From contig OZ005698.1 of NCBI GenBank assembly GCA_963930775.1, positions 1,302,001 to 1,366,000 on the forward strand: DNA of 64,000 bases, read 5' to 3'. Positions 49,222-63,380 of the stretch are shown piece after piece. Under the pieces are notes generated by a model. The model saw only the letters and a program-made list of their open reading frames with translations. It ran no database searches and was not told the DNA's origin. How positions within the stretch are numbered: position 1 is the stretch's first letter; each line of letters begins with the position of its first letter. The DNA is from Cliona cf. orientalis (lineage: Eukaryota; Porifera; Demospongiae; Clionaida; Clionaidae). The translations under genes were made by a program, and so were the position numbers.

Positions 49222-49870
49222 CTACTTTGAGCAATACTAAATTATCATAACTTTCCTTACTCGTACTATGACAACTTTTTTATGTGCTCATACTATGACA
49301 TTGTACAATATAAACTGTTAATCATTATTAATAATTAAGAATCTGATTGTATGGCTTGATCTTAGGCTCGATAGACTCCGTGTGCTTCCTCTATTATCAA
49401 GATTGTTGCACTAATGGTAAATTGTGCGCATTAATTTTCTTAGTTGCGTGATGTCGGCCGGATAGCTATATAGGGAGGCACTTTGTATGGTAATGGTCGC
49501 TCAAAATTTATAGCAAGTTGCGCATGCGTACTAAGGCACTTGTGTCTGAGGGCATTTTTGTAGTTTGTAGTCAGGCACTAGCGCTCTGGCTGCCAGTTTT
49601 GAAAGCAGGTGTGCTGGATTTGGGATTTAGCATAATAATTTACTGCAACATACAACAGTTACAGTACTGATCTTCGTCACACATACGAATAATAAAATTA
49701 TCGTATTGGCGCACCCATACAAGGACAGGATTGACACCGCGTGCGTCATTCCTGCGGCATATTATGGTATGCCACACATAGCTTCGTACATACGTATTGC
49801 CTGTAATTAGTTTAGCCCATCTGAGCTGCGCTCATAGAGATCGAGAAGTCGAGAGAGCTGAAGATGAGAG
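49222..49870. other. Intergenic
   Basis: 3' flank of the cysteine-rich gene and 5' flank of the next gene. A GCGCATGCG word lies at 49521. No gene recognised. Confidence 0.4.
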
Positions 49871-52800
49871 ATGGCAGAGTTGGTATGGAGGAGTCTCAGT
49901 GTCGCGACAGCTTTCATGATTCTATTCTGGGGGCTGGGAAAGTCAGATGGTAAGTGATAATCGAAAGTCTGTACAGTGATAATTTGTGTGTATCAGCCCA
50001 CTGTGTTTATATCGCGAAAGCTGAACGTTCATGTATGTGGGTGTATGCATCTTTGAGTGAGTAAATTGTGTACAAGAGTAATTTTCCACTTCAACATAGA
50101 ACTTTGATACTAGATCTCTCTCCCTCTCCCTTTCCCTCTCCATCTCCCCTCCCTCTCTTTGTCTCTCCTCTATCTCTCTCTCCCCCACCCTTTCTTTGTC
50201 TCTCCTCTCTCTATCTCTCTCTCTCTCCTCTCTCTCTGCCCCCTCCCTCCTCCTGTCATAAGCATTCATGTGTATTCATGCGTGCAACGTGCAAAGCTAC
50301 AAATTGTGCAAGTTTTTGTGGAGGGGTGGTCAGTGGGATATGTGAATATGTACACACACATGGCATTGTACAAGCCCAGTAATCATGACAAGGCTAATAC
50401 ATGTGCGTACATATTAAAATTAATAGGCCATTACACTAACCACACCCGGTTTACCATTAATTTTTATGCTGTATAATTTTGATGGGTTTAAATTTTTGAA
50501 GTAAATTGATTATCCGTGAAAACGGTGAAACTTGAACCCCTCGAAAATATTAGTATGTACTTGATAGTATTACTTGGCTACAGTGACACCATCTGGGCGT
50601 ATATTTGGAATGAACTTTACATACCACTTGGCTTGGCCAGTTGATAAACTTTTAAACTGTACCAATAGATGCCATACTTTATTATGTTGGCAAAGGCATA
50701 TAGTAGGTACTAAGTGGTTGATGAAATCATGCCTACATGGACAGTAATATTATTCCGAGCGAAGCGAGGTTCCCACTCGGGTCCTGGTGACACTTGCATG
50801 GTTTCCCGAATTTCGAAAATCTCGCTCTCGGCCTCTAGAGCATCACAGGCCAGCCTTTGCAGTTTATCAACTGTTGATCAGATTGCTATCCTGCTACCGA
50901 GTGTCACAAAGCCGTGCAATGCTTCGTCTTGCCTAAGTGTATGTACCCCATTTGAAAAATTGTGCGCCTCCTTAAAGCTCGCACTCCACTGTCACAGTTG
51001 TGACCCCAACTTCATTACTACTCACAGATTGGCTGACAATCGGCCCACTCTTTGAACATGTCAAACTGACAACCTAGCTAAAAATTGGACTTACTGTGTG
51101 GGCGTAATGTTGCGTCCGTGGACTTTTTTGCACATATCCTGTAGTCCCTTTGCCAGCTCCTTCACAAACATAGGAGGTGTCTAAAGCCGGTACCTATCCA
51201 ATACTAAACTTTCAGACTCCTAGTCTTAACTAGCGTCTCGCCAGAGACGGTCAAATAGATCTACAGAACGCAAGGATTTTAGCACCGTCTGGCTCGTATT
51301 GAGGTAACCTTGCCCCACCCTAGCTAGAGCCTCGAGCCTCGTGCCTTGGCACGTGCCAAGCACGAGGCTAGCCCCACCCAGCGCTCGTCCTACTTGCCTT
51401 GGGGGCCGGGGTGTGGTGCAACGCTAAATCCGGTAAGCTCACCGCATCCCAGAGGAGGTTCGACAGGGTCAAAAGGTCACAATTAGCTAATCACGTGCTC
51501 CCATATGTTTGTATGGGAGTATTAATTTCTCCGCTGTACCCCAGCTATCTTGCTACGAAAGTATCTCTATCATGTTTTTCGTCGTATCTAATACTAGTTC
51601 GAGCCCTGTACCCTTCGTGAACGATTTTCTAGGCTACCATATGGCTGACCTTTGTGACCTTAAACAGCAAGGCAAGCTGCTGTAGCGAGAATGATGGCAT
51701 AGAAAAGCCGCCGATTACTTCTAAAATGTCTATCATCCGCCTTGGAGAAAGCAGCGCCTGTCACCATGATAAATCAGGACCGTCTAAATTCGGGGTCAAA
51801 GTACAAGAATGCTCGTTAACGGAGGGTTATTGCTGACCGTTTGACCCTGTCGAACCTCCTCTGACCGCATCCTATCCAATTATTGGCTTGTGCGCGCGCT
51901 GAGCGAGGAAATTCCTGCACTCACGTGTGTCCCTAGTTATATAATTGAGGCTAATGGTGTTGTTCTTGAGGTGAACAGTTTATTGTTGTCGATCCCACAT
52001 CCTGTCATATTATGCTCTTTGTCAATAACACAATACTGGAGGGTTTTCAGTATCAGCTATATACATACTAGTTCCTTATATCTATGGCTGTCGACCATTA
52101 TTCTCAAATTTAGTCCAATCAGAAGGGAGGAAAAGATGGGAGGTGTGGAGGGAGGGGGGGAGGCAGGGAGGGGGAGGGGGAGGGAGAGAAAGAGGGGGAA
52201 AAAAATGAAATTTCATTTCAACTACCAAGAGTATATAATTATATATTCTTGCAACTACCATGCAGGTCAATGCAACATCCAATATAATAATATGGCACTA
52301 CGTTATGGTGTAATGGGATTTCTCCAGTGTCCCTCCTCCGTTCCTGGACCAGCCAGGTGGTGGAGAAGCACTGAGCAATGTGACAGCTTCATCGACTACT
52401 CTTCACCACAGTGTAGAGATCTTTCGTGTCCAGTATTCGCCAATAGCAGCTATTTCTACTACTGCTGTACAGCACCCACTGTCAATGATGTACTGTCGGC
52501 TAGAGATGGAGAGAGGAGCTGCTTCAGGATACAAAGTTGGTGAATATACCGTGTAGCCGGAAATATTGGCGGGAATTAAATTTGGCGGTAATCACTATTG
52601 CAAGAATATTAGTGAATTTAAATTTGGCGGTTAGGTACGGGATCGCCATACATGTAGGAAGTTTTGGCGGATTTTAATTTGGTGGTTGTAGTAGACTGCC
52701 AAGCCGCCAAATTCAATTCCCCACCAAAATTTTCCGGCTGTACGGTAATAATAACCTCATCCTCAGGTTCATTGGGGGGTTTTTTGATATAATATTATTG

Positions 52801-53368
52801 CTTGAGAAAAAGCGGGGGGGGGGGGGGGGGGGGGGGGGGAGCCTAGCTGGTACATGATTGTGTGATATGTCATCCTAAATCTAGGCTAGAGACACTGTGA
52901 GTTTGAGTTTTTCAATTAATACTCTACACTTGCTGGTTCATAGCCGATTATGACAAAAAAATCTCTGAGAGAATCATTTCATACCTCTTATATACCTCTT
53001 AGCTAGTGTACTAACTCTATGTTGTGCCATATTATATGGAATTTGGTTCCACCTGCCCGACATCACATAATATTATGTGATACTCTTCTTGTGCAATGCT
53101 AAAAGGATTGAGATGAGGCTAGACTATTATGTACATGTATATAGCTGGCAGTAAGTGCATAGCATAGTAGATTTGAAGCCTAGCTCAATTTGCTCAAGTT
53201 GTAGGGTTATTAAATTTTTGTTAACATAATTATTCCCCTGACTGGAGCACACTAAATGTATTAACATGATAATAATTTGATTGTGTATGTACCTCCATAA
53301 GCTGCTGATGTGTCTTCTCACATGTACTTTCTCATCTACTTTTAACTCTCTCTCATTTTCTCCCCCCC

Positions 53369-53401
<33 letters not shown>

Positions 53402-55350
53402 CCTCCCTCTCCCCTCCCTCCCTTCCCCTCTCCTTCCCATCTCCTTTTCACACACATATGCCCTTTAGTATGCACTGATGTATCAATAAACTCCCAGGGT
53501 TCAACTGTTGCATTCTTCAATGATAAAGTTCAGATATTTATTGAGATGTTCGCCGAGCCACAACCGGAGCAAAATACATCAATATTCTTAACTCACAACA
53601 CTGAAAGCCAACCACTGATGGACAATTACACCGAGTATGAGGTGACCACTGTTGGTGATGCTCGCCTGGTATGGCGATACGTTGTGCAAGTGCCTGATCT
53701 TCCATCTAAGCCCAACGAAGGCATGTTGACATTTACGGCCAATTTCAAGCATAGTAACAGTGACTGTCGGCAGCAGTCTGCTGAAGTTGTACCTGTAACA
53801 TATTCAATTCCAGTTTACCGAAAAGAAGGTATGTAAAAAGCTACGTCACTCATGTGCCTTTGGTTAAGAAGCAATCTTGGGGCAAACCTTCAGGGGCTGG
53901 GACGAATGTTCCACCCCCACCCCCCATGGCGCCATACCCTAAATAAACCCTGAAGTATATAAATTAAGGAGTGGGTGTCCGATATGTAGGTATATAGGTG
54001 TAGCCAGTTGTCAATGTAGTGTACATAGGCAGTTGATTTTAGCACCATACATAGGTTAATTGACTATATTATAAGACAGGCACCACAAAAATCCTATCCA
54101 CAAATTGAGCAGAATTTGGAAATAATATTCACAGACTGCTCAAGTTTTAGGATATACGGTATAGATAGGCTTTTGTACATAATATTATACTTCAACTGGT
54201 GCACACATATTTTATTTTGTACATGTATTGTGATTTTGTTACTGTAGATTCTCCTATGAAGACTGAACCACCGACTGGTTCTGAACCAGATATGGGAGGT
54301 ATGTATATTATGTGGGATATAACATAATATAGAATGTAAATGGAATTAAGGGAGAAATGGGGGAGAAAAGATAATAATGGAGGGAGGGAGGGAGGGAAGT
54401 ATAAGGAAAAACAGAGAGAATGTAAGGGAGAGAGGTAGAAGGAGAAAGGGCAAGGGGGGGGGGGAAGAGAAACCACATAAATGCTAAATTGATCGTATAT
54501 TTATTCATTTCAGGTTTGTCAACACTTTCAGCTTCAGGTATTTTGAGCACGTGTACATGAATCATGACACTACTTTTTACTCCTCCTTCCTATTAGAGCT
54601 AATTGGATATCAAGCTGGCATTGGTGTGCTGAGTTTACTGCTGGTCATCTGCTTCATCATAAGCATAGTTATTGCTTTATATTGCTGGCGAAAGCAGAGA
54701 GGAAGATATAACAGTTGAGCATTAACTTTTATGCTGCGTTTTGAGAATAATAAATTGTATATTTTCAATCAGGTACCAATCCTTATGGTGTTAGCCCAGG
54801 CACCCCAATGAGCGAAAGACCTCTGTATGGTAGCCCAGGGGAAACCCCCATGAGTGAAAGACCTCCGCCTCCATATTGTAGAGAGGAGGTGAGTGTATAG
54901 TAATTATTAATTTTAACACTGGTGGTGTATCTACTTCATAACAAATCTCTCTGTACCCTTCTCTCTCTCCTCCTTCTCTATCCCTCTCTCCCTCTCCCTC
55001 TCCCTCTCCCCCTCCCTTCCTTCTCCACACAGTCAATTGCCTCGACTACGCATCTGTTACGAAATAACTATGAACCTAACCATCCTACATCTTTGCCGGT
55101 GGGTGGCTGCAACTACAATGGACACACTCCTACTAGTGATATTGCTAACACACCGACTCCAACCATCCAATCGAGACTCCTTCCCTCGACGCCAGACGAT
55201 CGTCTACCGACGCCGTTATCGACGAATCATATGGAAACTATCAATGAGGAAAGGGTGGAGTCAGCAAATCAGACACCTTTTTATGCATGTCTCAACGAGA
55301 ATGTGTCTCTAGAGATGCAACAGAATAACTCTAGTGCTGCAGACGTATAG
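49871..55350 (+). CDS. Type I membrane protein, eight exons (receptor-like, copy A)
   Basis: Exons 49871-49949, 52266-52535, 53469-53828, 54248-54298, 54514-54537, 54597-54713, 54773-54888, 55033-55350; 1335 nt, 444 aa. Family not recognised. Exon 1 encodes a signal peptide. Exon 2 (about 27-116) is a cysteine-rich module with CDSFIDYSSPQC and YYCCTAP. Exon 3 (about 117-236) looks like a beta-sandwich of about 120 aa (VAFFNDKVQIFIEMF, WRYVVQVPDLP). Exons 4-5 are a short stalk; exon 6 carries the transmembrane helix (VLSLLLVICFIISIVIALYC). The tail (about 150 aa) has two repeats of GSPG/SPG-TPMSERP, a PPPPYC stretch, and Thr-Pro-rich sequence. A related gene starts at 57203. A 59-nt intron (54714-54772), if retained, would end the protein just after the helix. 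Confidence 0.8.
51450..51863. mobile_element. hAT- or MULE-like MITE with target-site duplication
   Basis: The left end CAGAGGAGGTTCGACAGGGT is the reverse complement of the right end (51840-51863, ending CGAACCTCCTCTG). Identical 9-bp flanks ACCGCATCC lie at 51441-51449 and 51864-51872, a clear target-site duplication. The CAGAGG end resembles hAT, though hAT usually duplicates 8 bp and MULE elements about 9. The 414-bp element sits in intron 1 of the receptor-like gene; no transposase is seen. Confidence 0.85.
52547..52747. mobile_element. TACCGTA-family MITE (M5)
   Basis: A 201-bp element starting 12 bp after an exon 2 donor. The left end is TACCGTGTAGCCGGAAA and the right end TTTTCCGGCTGTACGGTA. 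The interior (GGAATTAAATTTGGCGGT) matches M4, so the two form one subfamily. Confidence 0.8.
52814..52839. repeat. Poly-G tract
   Basis: An almost pure run of G. Similar homopolymer runs occur at 15414-15435 (C), 40100-40118 (C) and 62546-62562 (G), all prone to sequencing error. Confidence 0.9.
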
Positions 55351-57202
55351 TACAGTGCTACATGTAGCCTCAGCCCCAGTTTTTTTGTTTGTTGTTTTTT
55401 TGTGGTTGGCACTGATTGGCTTGGGGACGAGGTTAGTCTGTTAGAGCAGTGATCATTTGTCTGTCGTAACCACTGTCATTGTATACTGTTGAGTTGTGCA
55501 TTCTGTTCAGTTTCTTGCATTTCTTCATGATTATTATGTTCTATACGTGCTGAACATTCCAAATTGGGGAGAAATAAATCTCTTAAAAACTGGCACATGA
55601 CTTCTTCCAATCCCAAACCTAAAATGGTGCAATCATGCTCGGGCAAACCTAATTATCCCTGCCTTGAGAACTATTTATAGGGGTGGTAATTAAGTTAAAG
55701 CAAAGCTCTTTTGTCCCATGGGAACTCTCATGCACATGTTGACAGTATACACACAATGTCATAATAAATGATATGCATGATCATTATTAAAGCCTCCTGT
55801 AAATAGTCATTACTGATGGTAGCTGGTGTCTTCATCCTGTGACCTCAGCTGGCCCAGATCTGGTTACCCTTTTGTGATAATATATTTGCTGTAATCAACC
55901 TCCTTAGGATCATTATAATTTCCTTATAGGAGGATAAGTAATCTTAATAATACCTATGATGGACAGTAGTCCAAGCAATGAGTACTATGGAACATTGTAT
56001 CCAATGGGTCTGTACAATCATGATGGTGAAAGTTCACTTATGTTGCAATTTGCTGGTTTGATGTCATTCATAGATTGTTGGCTGACCAGGACTACAAAGC
56101 AGACACGAAGCCACAATCACGCATGTCTCAACCTCAGATCCCATGGCAATGCACCCATTTCCTTATGACCTATATAGATCCTTTATATTATGCAACGTAC
56201 ATGTGCATGAATATTGTATGTGATCTCATCACTTTCTGCTCCACTAGAACATGCACACATGCACCCCCCATGGGCCAGGGGATTAAACTCAGCAGTATGT
56301 AAGTGATAGCCAGGAGCAATGCTGTTAATAAAGCGTTGCATGGCCCTCACAAAATTTGACTAGATAAAGATTTGGATTGTGTAACTTCGGCTTGTGTACT
56401 TCTCTAATGCAAAATGGCTAAAGACGTATAGGAAGTTCCTGGATTAAAATTAATATTAAAGACTGTGATAACTAGAGAAATGTATGGTGCATGTACATGC
56501 ATAAATACAATAACAGTGTGCGTGTCTAAAGTATCTTAGCTATGGTTCATTAATCATTATCATACATACGGCATGCATCCATAGGCATAATCACTCTTGG
56601 CATAATATACTGTAACAGTTGTGTTTGCTCATCCGGAGGCAGTTAACAATATTTACAAGAATAATAATAATGATATGCATACATGTGCATAGTCTGGCGG
56701 GCCATCCCCGCAAGACTAACATAATTATACACTTAATACAATAACACATGTGCTTGGCTCAAGAAGGATAACTTTATTGAGATTGAGAAGTGATGGTTTT
56801 GATAGCTTCATTCTTTCCCACTCTAATTCAACACCTTTTTATTATGGACTGTGGAGACAATATTCTTTCGCAGCGAGGGAGTCACTGCCTGCTATCACAG
56901 CTTCATCGAGTATGGAATGTGGACACTTGCAGTCACCTGAAAGTTTAACGATATTCATGGCATTCTTGCGGTTATGAGTACAAGGGGGCGGAGCAATACA
57001 TACGCAGCTGGTACGTGGTATGTAGTACAGTAGGTATAGGCCTAGGCCCTATTTCAGTCCGATCGAGTGAGCTGAACGTCTCATGCTGCAGCCTACTTCT
57101 GATCTGGTGCTGAAGACCGTCTCCTATTGTACGAAGAGAGTGTATGATTAGATAATTTATCTTAGTATCTCGGAGTAGACACTTGAATAGTAGACACTGA
57201 CC
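55351..57202. other. Intergenic
   Basis: A fold-back from about 55365 to 55440 (TAGCCTCAGCCCCAG to TTGGGGACGAGGTTAG) follows the receptor-like gene. AATAAATC at about 55573 may be a poly(A) signal. A minus-strand frame at about 56990-56865 (SGDCKCPHSILDEAV) ends in a stop and could be a small exon, but I cannot place it in a gene. Confidence 0.4.
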
Positions 57203-60200
57203 ATGGACGCAAGAAACGCAGCAGCTGCAACCGTGTTCCTCGTGGCGCTCAGTTTGTCATTTGGCTACCTGAGGGTGCAGGCGACAGGTAAGCACCACAA
57301 TTGTATAGCGTTAGAGTGTTTATTTAATTTTATACGATGCTTGATCATAATTATATTATGTCCACGACACATTTGTTACATTGCTGTAGCCTACGTTTCA
57401 AGCGCTCTTTAATAGCTAGCGCTGCGCACGTATGCATTAATGCGTGGACATTGGTTCTGGATATTTGTGCCTTTGTGTACTGAAAGACTCCTATTAGCAT
57501 GAATTATGAACTAGTTTAATACTGCAGATTGCTAACGGTAAATAAAACCACAAAATTGATAGTGCTGTGATAATCAATTTTTTAATACATGCATCACCAC
57601 TTGGGTGATGAAAGCTGGAATCCGATTATTTCCATGGCAGCTGACAGATTTAATTTTAATATGACTGTACAACATATGCAAGGACAGTCCTTTCAAACTT
57701 GACAGTATAATTTGGCCAAAATTAATAACCTAGATAACTCAAAATTAATACCTGTATATACTGCAGTACCAGGAAGCTTAGTTCAACATTGATGGCCATC
57801 AAAGGCATTTAGCTGGCTTTCTTCCTTCCTTTTTGGTCAGACTAGGACAAATGAAGCAAATGCAACTGGAGACATTGGTTGACACAGGGCAGGTGGATGT
57901 CTACAAGCTGATCTGCTTACTTCCAGTAACTCATTTGCGCTTGTAAACATACTCATTCAAAACTAAGGGGATTTTTTTGCCCCTTTACAGCACCAGGGTG
58001 ATGGTATACTCATCAGGATGAATGATGACATTTCCGTTAAATGCTGCGGCGTGGCATGTAACTGACCCTTAAACCCTGCTCTAATACTAACGCAAGACGT
58101 ACTTCACCTCTGAGAGGTATATAAATCCTAGGGACTCAGCACTTGTTGAACAAGATTCAACACTGAAGGGACGTTACAAATTACTTGTTTGCTCCCTGAG
58201 CTCGTGCCATTAATTACATAATTGATGATGACTAGGATCCTTACGTTAGTCACAATATCCTTGAAGTTGTTAAACTTCTGTAGGCAAATTTAGGGATTAT
58301 AAGGAGTCTGGCAATTAATCTTGGAAGAGGAGCTTCACCATTAACAATAACAACAATAATTACTCTGGTAGTCTAGTAAGTGGCTGTGGTTAGGTGTAAT
58401 TATGTAAGTGTGCGCAGCATACCATGGTACCCTGCATCATGGCGTAGATTAGTATATAATTATTTTCTATGATGTGGCCGGCTGGCTATGGTTGCAAAGT
58501 AGTGCGTGTGGAATGTTTGTTGGTGCCTGGCCAAAATTCACTATTCCGGCTTTCCTTTCAAAATTAGTGTGTGCATGCATGTAGTAATAATAATATTATT
58601 GTCAGGCTTTGCTGTACATTACAACTGTAGCCTGAAGTGGTAGAAGTGTTTATCAGGATGTTGTTTTGCAAAGCTGGTTTCAGTGTGTTTTCAAAACTTG
58701 CTCTGTATGGTGAATATTTATTATGCAGCCGCATTTGTATGGCAATGCTTGAGTATCGTTGTTGTGTCCAGTGCTTTCAATTATGCTGAGGATTTATCCG
58801 CATGGCAGTACCCCCCCTCTACTCCCCAGCTGCTTAGCTAGTCCACCTGCTGATGCTGTGGAATCTCAATTTTCATACTCTCTTGGGACCCATAGTGTAC
58901 CGTAAATCTTAACCTACGTAGTGTCTTGATTATGTCAAGTGTATGTATATGCATCCTCCCTCGTTTCCAGTATAGGTGTGCTATACAATTGACAGCCTAT
59001 AAGCTGAGAATTATAACGTAGCTACGTAGCACAAACAGAATTGAGGCCTTCAGGGCATAGTAGCTTGAGAGACCTTAGTATCTCTAAGGAGGTTTCTTCA
59101 TTTGAGAGGATAGTGTCTTAATAAAAAGTTTCAAATGTTACAGTTGGAATTTTTTGCAGTATCTTTTCAATGTACCCAAATATCTCAAAAAATTAATAAT
59201 TTTGCTAGCAATAGCTGAGAAACACATTTTAGCGTAATAATATTGTGTACACATGACAATCACCAAACATGGGCTAGCCACAGATAAACATCCCAGCATA
59301 CTTGCACAACTCGAGATTCACCGTTCCAACTAATGAGAAGCTATGGTCATTTCAGGAGTCTCCCTGTAGACTAAGTATAGAGAAGTTCCGGTCTAGGTAC
59401 TTCACTTCCTTTCTTCATTAAGGCTACTTGACTTTATATAGCACTGAGCTGTGACTCTGAGGGTTTGGCTGTTTGGCAAAAACAAGCTACATGGAAAGTG
59501 GTCTGGGATGAAACTAACAACATGTACAGTATATGGCAGCTGTAGGCATGTAGGCATAGTGATGACCAACCTTAAAGCCGTAGAGTACTTTCAACATGCA
59601 TTGGAATCTGCAAACACAAACCTGGGCATGACATTCGTGTATAATCTATATATCCCATACTTAAAGCCATCCGCAAGTTCACCTGTATAATATATACAGC
59701 CTCGCCCCCAGGCCCTCCTAGCGTATGCTCCAGTGTGGTACCATTTAAAAGTTGAGAGGGCCTGGAGACAATGCTATATGTATCCCAGCTTATTGTTTAT
59801 CGGGGGGGGGTTTAACTGTTTTGTTTATTTGTTGTCCACCAAAGTGGTGATCGATGGCTCATTGAGTGCTTTGACTAAGCCTTAAAATCTATACCATATT
59901 AAACCTGTTGTGTAGTAACTGACATGCAGACAGTGGTACCATACTATGTGTATAATATTATTAACATACCGTAAATCGCAAATATTTCATTGTTAAAATA
60001 TTTTCAGACAGCCAAGCTCGTGTGAAAATTGAACGCGCGAAAATACATACGCAATATTAATGATAATGTGGTACGGGGTCGTTCGTCTGAAAATTATTTA
60101 ATGCGAAATATTATCGCATGAAATATTTTAGACATGAAATATTCGCGATTTACGGTATCAGTAGCTAGCTACTGTTCTAGTTCATTTGATTGGCCAATCG

Positions 60201-60209
60201 GCAGCTTGA

Positions 60210-60242
<33 letters not shown>

Positions 60243-61211
60243 CTATAACTTTGTTATGTTTGTTTATTTTGTTTTTATTACAGGTAGCTGTACACAATCG
60301 ACTAATCCTATACCCGTTACAACAGACACTGAGCCTCCTCCTTTATTCTGCCCTACCTCACCTCGATCCTGGACCATCGGATCTGACATTTGTGATGTTT
60401 CTAGATTTCCTCCTTATGAAACATGTTCCGATAGTTCCCATTTATGCAATGTGCTCAGCTCAGATTTTTTGCAACGAGGACCTACTATTATCTGCTGTGG
60501 AGAAAATTGCTGGGAGTTCAAAAGTTAGTTCTTGATAGTATTTCTTCTGGCCCATTCCCAGCTCTTTTGTGTTGTGTACACAGCTCTGATTATGATGTGC
60601 TCTATATTGATACCCTACACAGGCATAATTTTGAAAGAAGCTCTATAGTGCACCCTTCACCCATTCTCTTTTTGTACCCCAAGCTTACCTTGTAACCACA
60701 GTGCAGTTTTGTGGTGGCTAATAATGTTGGTAGATCTTATCACAATAGTACCCACACCCACCTATCCATGTCACCAGGGCCTACAGTATTCAGGTTTTAA
60801 AGGGGAAAGACCCTCTGTGGTAAAGTTTACTCTTCCCTCTTCTCTGTGTCTGTCTCTCTCTCTCTCTCTCTGCAGTCGATCCTGTTATCAATCATGTCTC
60901 AGTCCCCCCAGTGATACAGGCAGGAAAGGAGGTGACTATATATGCCACAATTGCCGCTAAACCACTCCCATCTGAATTCCCCCCACTGACTGTCGACGTC
61001 ATAAATGAACCGAGTGTCTCTATAATCAATACTTCTATGCAGATTGTACCCAACCCAAATAATGATACTGAATATGTCATCCTTCACACATTTGTGGTAC
61101 CTTTAGACTTCGATGAAACAACAAAAATTCGACCCAGGTTTTCAACACCACCTGAAGACTGGAGTTCTTTGGTTGAGCTTACATTTGAACGCATTGGTGT
61201 AGTATTTCCAG
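57203..61211 (+). CDS. Receptor-like protein, copy B (5' part only)
   Basis: Exons 57203-57287, 60284-60523 and 60876-61211, 661 nt, 220 complete codons, ending in phase 1 at a GTGAGA donor. It parallels the 49871 gene: exon 1 is a signal peptide (MDARNAAAATVFLVALSLSF) ending in phase 1, exon 2 a cysteine-rich module of about 80 aa (CDVSRFPPYETC, ICCGENC), exon 3 a beta-rich module of about 112 aa (PPVIQAGKEVTIYATI, YVILHTFVVPLDF). The exon phases are identical in both genes, although protein identity is low. Exons for stalk, transmembrane helix and tail were not found before the window ends, so they are either further right or lost. Intron 1 is about 3 kb, the longest here. Confidence 0.7.
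59967..60157. mobile_element. TACCGTA-family MITE (M6)
   Basis: A 191-bp element in intron 1 of the copy B receptor gene, starting TACCGTAAATCGC and ending GCGATTTACGGTA. The interior repeats AAATATTTT/GAAATATT words. Confidence 0.8.
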
Positions 61212-61352
61212 GTGAGATAATTATTGCATGTGTGCAGTAACACATAATAATATTATTATATACAGCAGAATAAAGACTATAGCTGCATCTTGCATTTTAG
61301 ATCATAGCTGTAACAAATACTGCAATTTGATTGGCTACTGACAGGTATCTAA

Positions 61353-61418
61353 ATCTCATAGTCACCTACAAGCTTCTCATAGTCACCTACAAGATTTTCA
61401 TAGTCACCTACAAGTTTT
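61353..61418 (+). repeat. Three tandem copies of a 22-bp unit
   Basis: The unit TCATAGTCACCTACAAG with a four- to six-base linker occurs three times in a row. Confidence 0.85.
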
Positions 61419-61460
61419 GCCCTGTGGCTCTAGCAATACAAAGCTATATGATCTAAACTT

Positions 61461-61597
61461 GTTAGACACTGTTTAGTCGGTTTCTATGTGATTTAGAAGA
61501 CCTCAGGGCTCTCATAGAACCCTCGCTTCGCTCGGGATTCTATATAGAGTCCTTCGGTCTTCTAAATCACATAGAAACCTCCTAAACAGTGTCTAAC
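61461..61597. mobile_element. Fold-back element with 42-bp arms
   Basis: 61461-61502 (starting GTTAGACACTGTTTAG) is the near-perfect reverse complement of 61556-61597. The 53-bp centre contains a second palindrome around CTCGCTTCGCTCG. No coding content. Confidence 0.75.
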
Positions 61598-61695
61598 TAA
61601 TATATAGTGGTCACTGTGCAAGGTAGCTATCTCCTTATTATAGCCACTTGACTTTAGTTCAAGCTCCAAGTGGCAAACTCCATACATTAAGCACC

Positions 61696-61884
61696 TACCG
61701 TAATTCGTGAAAATTTTGTTGTTAAAAAATTTTCGTTTTGCACGAAGTGACGAAAATTTTTTATGCGAAAATAGTTTACCTGTACTAACTTATACAGGCA
61801 TGCACTTGAAGTTGACAAAAATATTGTTACATGAATATTGCTAACACAAAAATTTTGCAAACGAAGTTAACGTGAATTACGGTA
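61696..61884. mobile_element. TACCGTA-family MITE (M7)
   Basis: A 189-bp element starting TACCGTAATTCGTG and ending CGTGAATTACGGTA, with internal AAAATTTT words as in M3 and M6. Confidence 0.75.
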
Positions 61885-63101
<1,217 letters not shown>

Positions 63102-63380
63102 TCACCTGCACTACTGTAGCCCTTTGACCTTGTACTAATCTATGGTACTATCCAGTTTAGTGGTGGCCTTAGTTGCTAATTTGGCCACAGTGGGAGCCAA
63201 CCTGTCTGCCATCCACCAGGAAGTGAGGGTGGGGCATATGCATGTTTGCAACAGTATCCAATGTGGTGTGCATGTAATTCCCACTACTAGGCCCCATAGA
63301 CATCCAGTCTCTCTCCCTAGCCCTCCCACCATGCTGTGATGTATGCTGATTAGTATGCTAAAATTAATGTGCTGAAATTT

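Noticed and set aside
50714-51288. Possible nested minus-strand gene in intron 1 of the 49.9 kb gene (exon-like 51288-51231 and 51180-51095, with GT and AG edges)
   Set aside because: The pieces read like protein, for example FVKELAKGLQDMCKK, but I could not chain them in a consistent phase and recognised no family. RNA-seq on the minus strand would settle it.
56865-56990. Minus-strand frame ending KEYCLHSP
   Set aside because: Too short, no family recognised, no neighbouring exon in phase.
63142-63339. 65-codon plus-strand frame with a hydrophobic start, considered as a missing membrane exon of the 57.2 kb gene
   Set aside because: No fitting acceptor and phase, no basic tail after the hydrophobic part, and the opposite strand is equally open.
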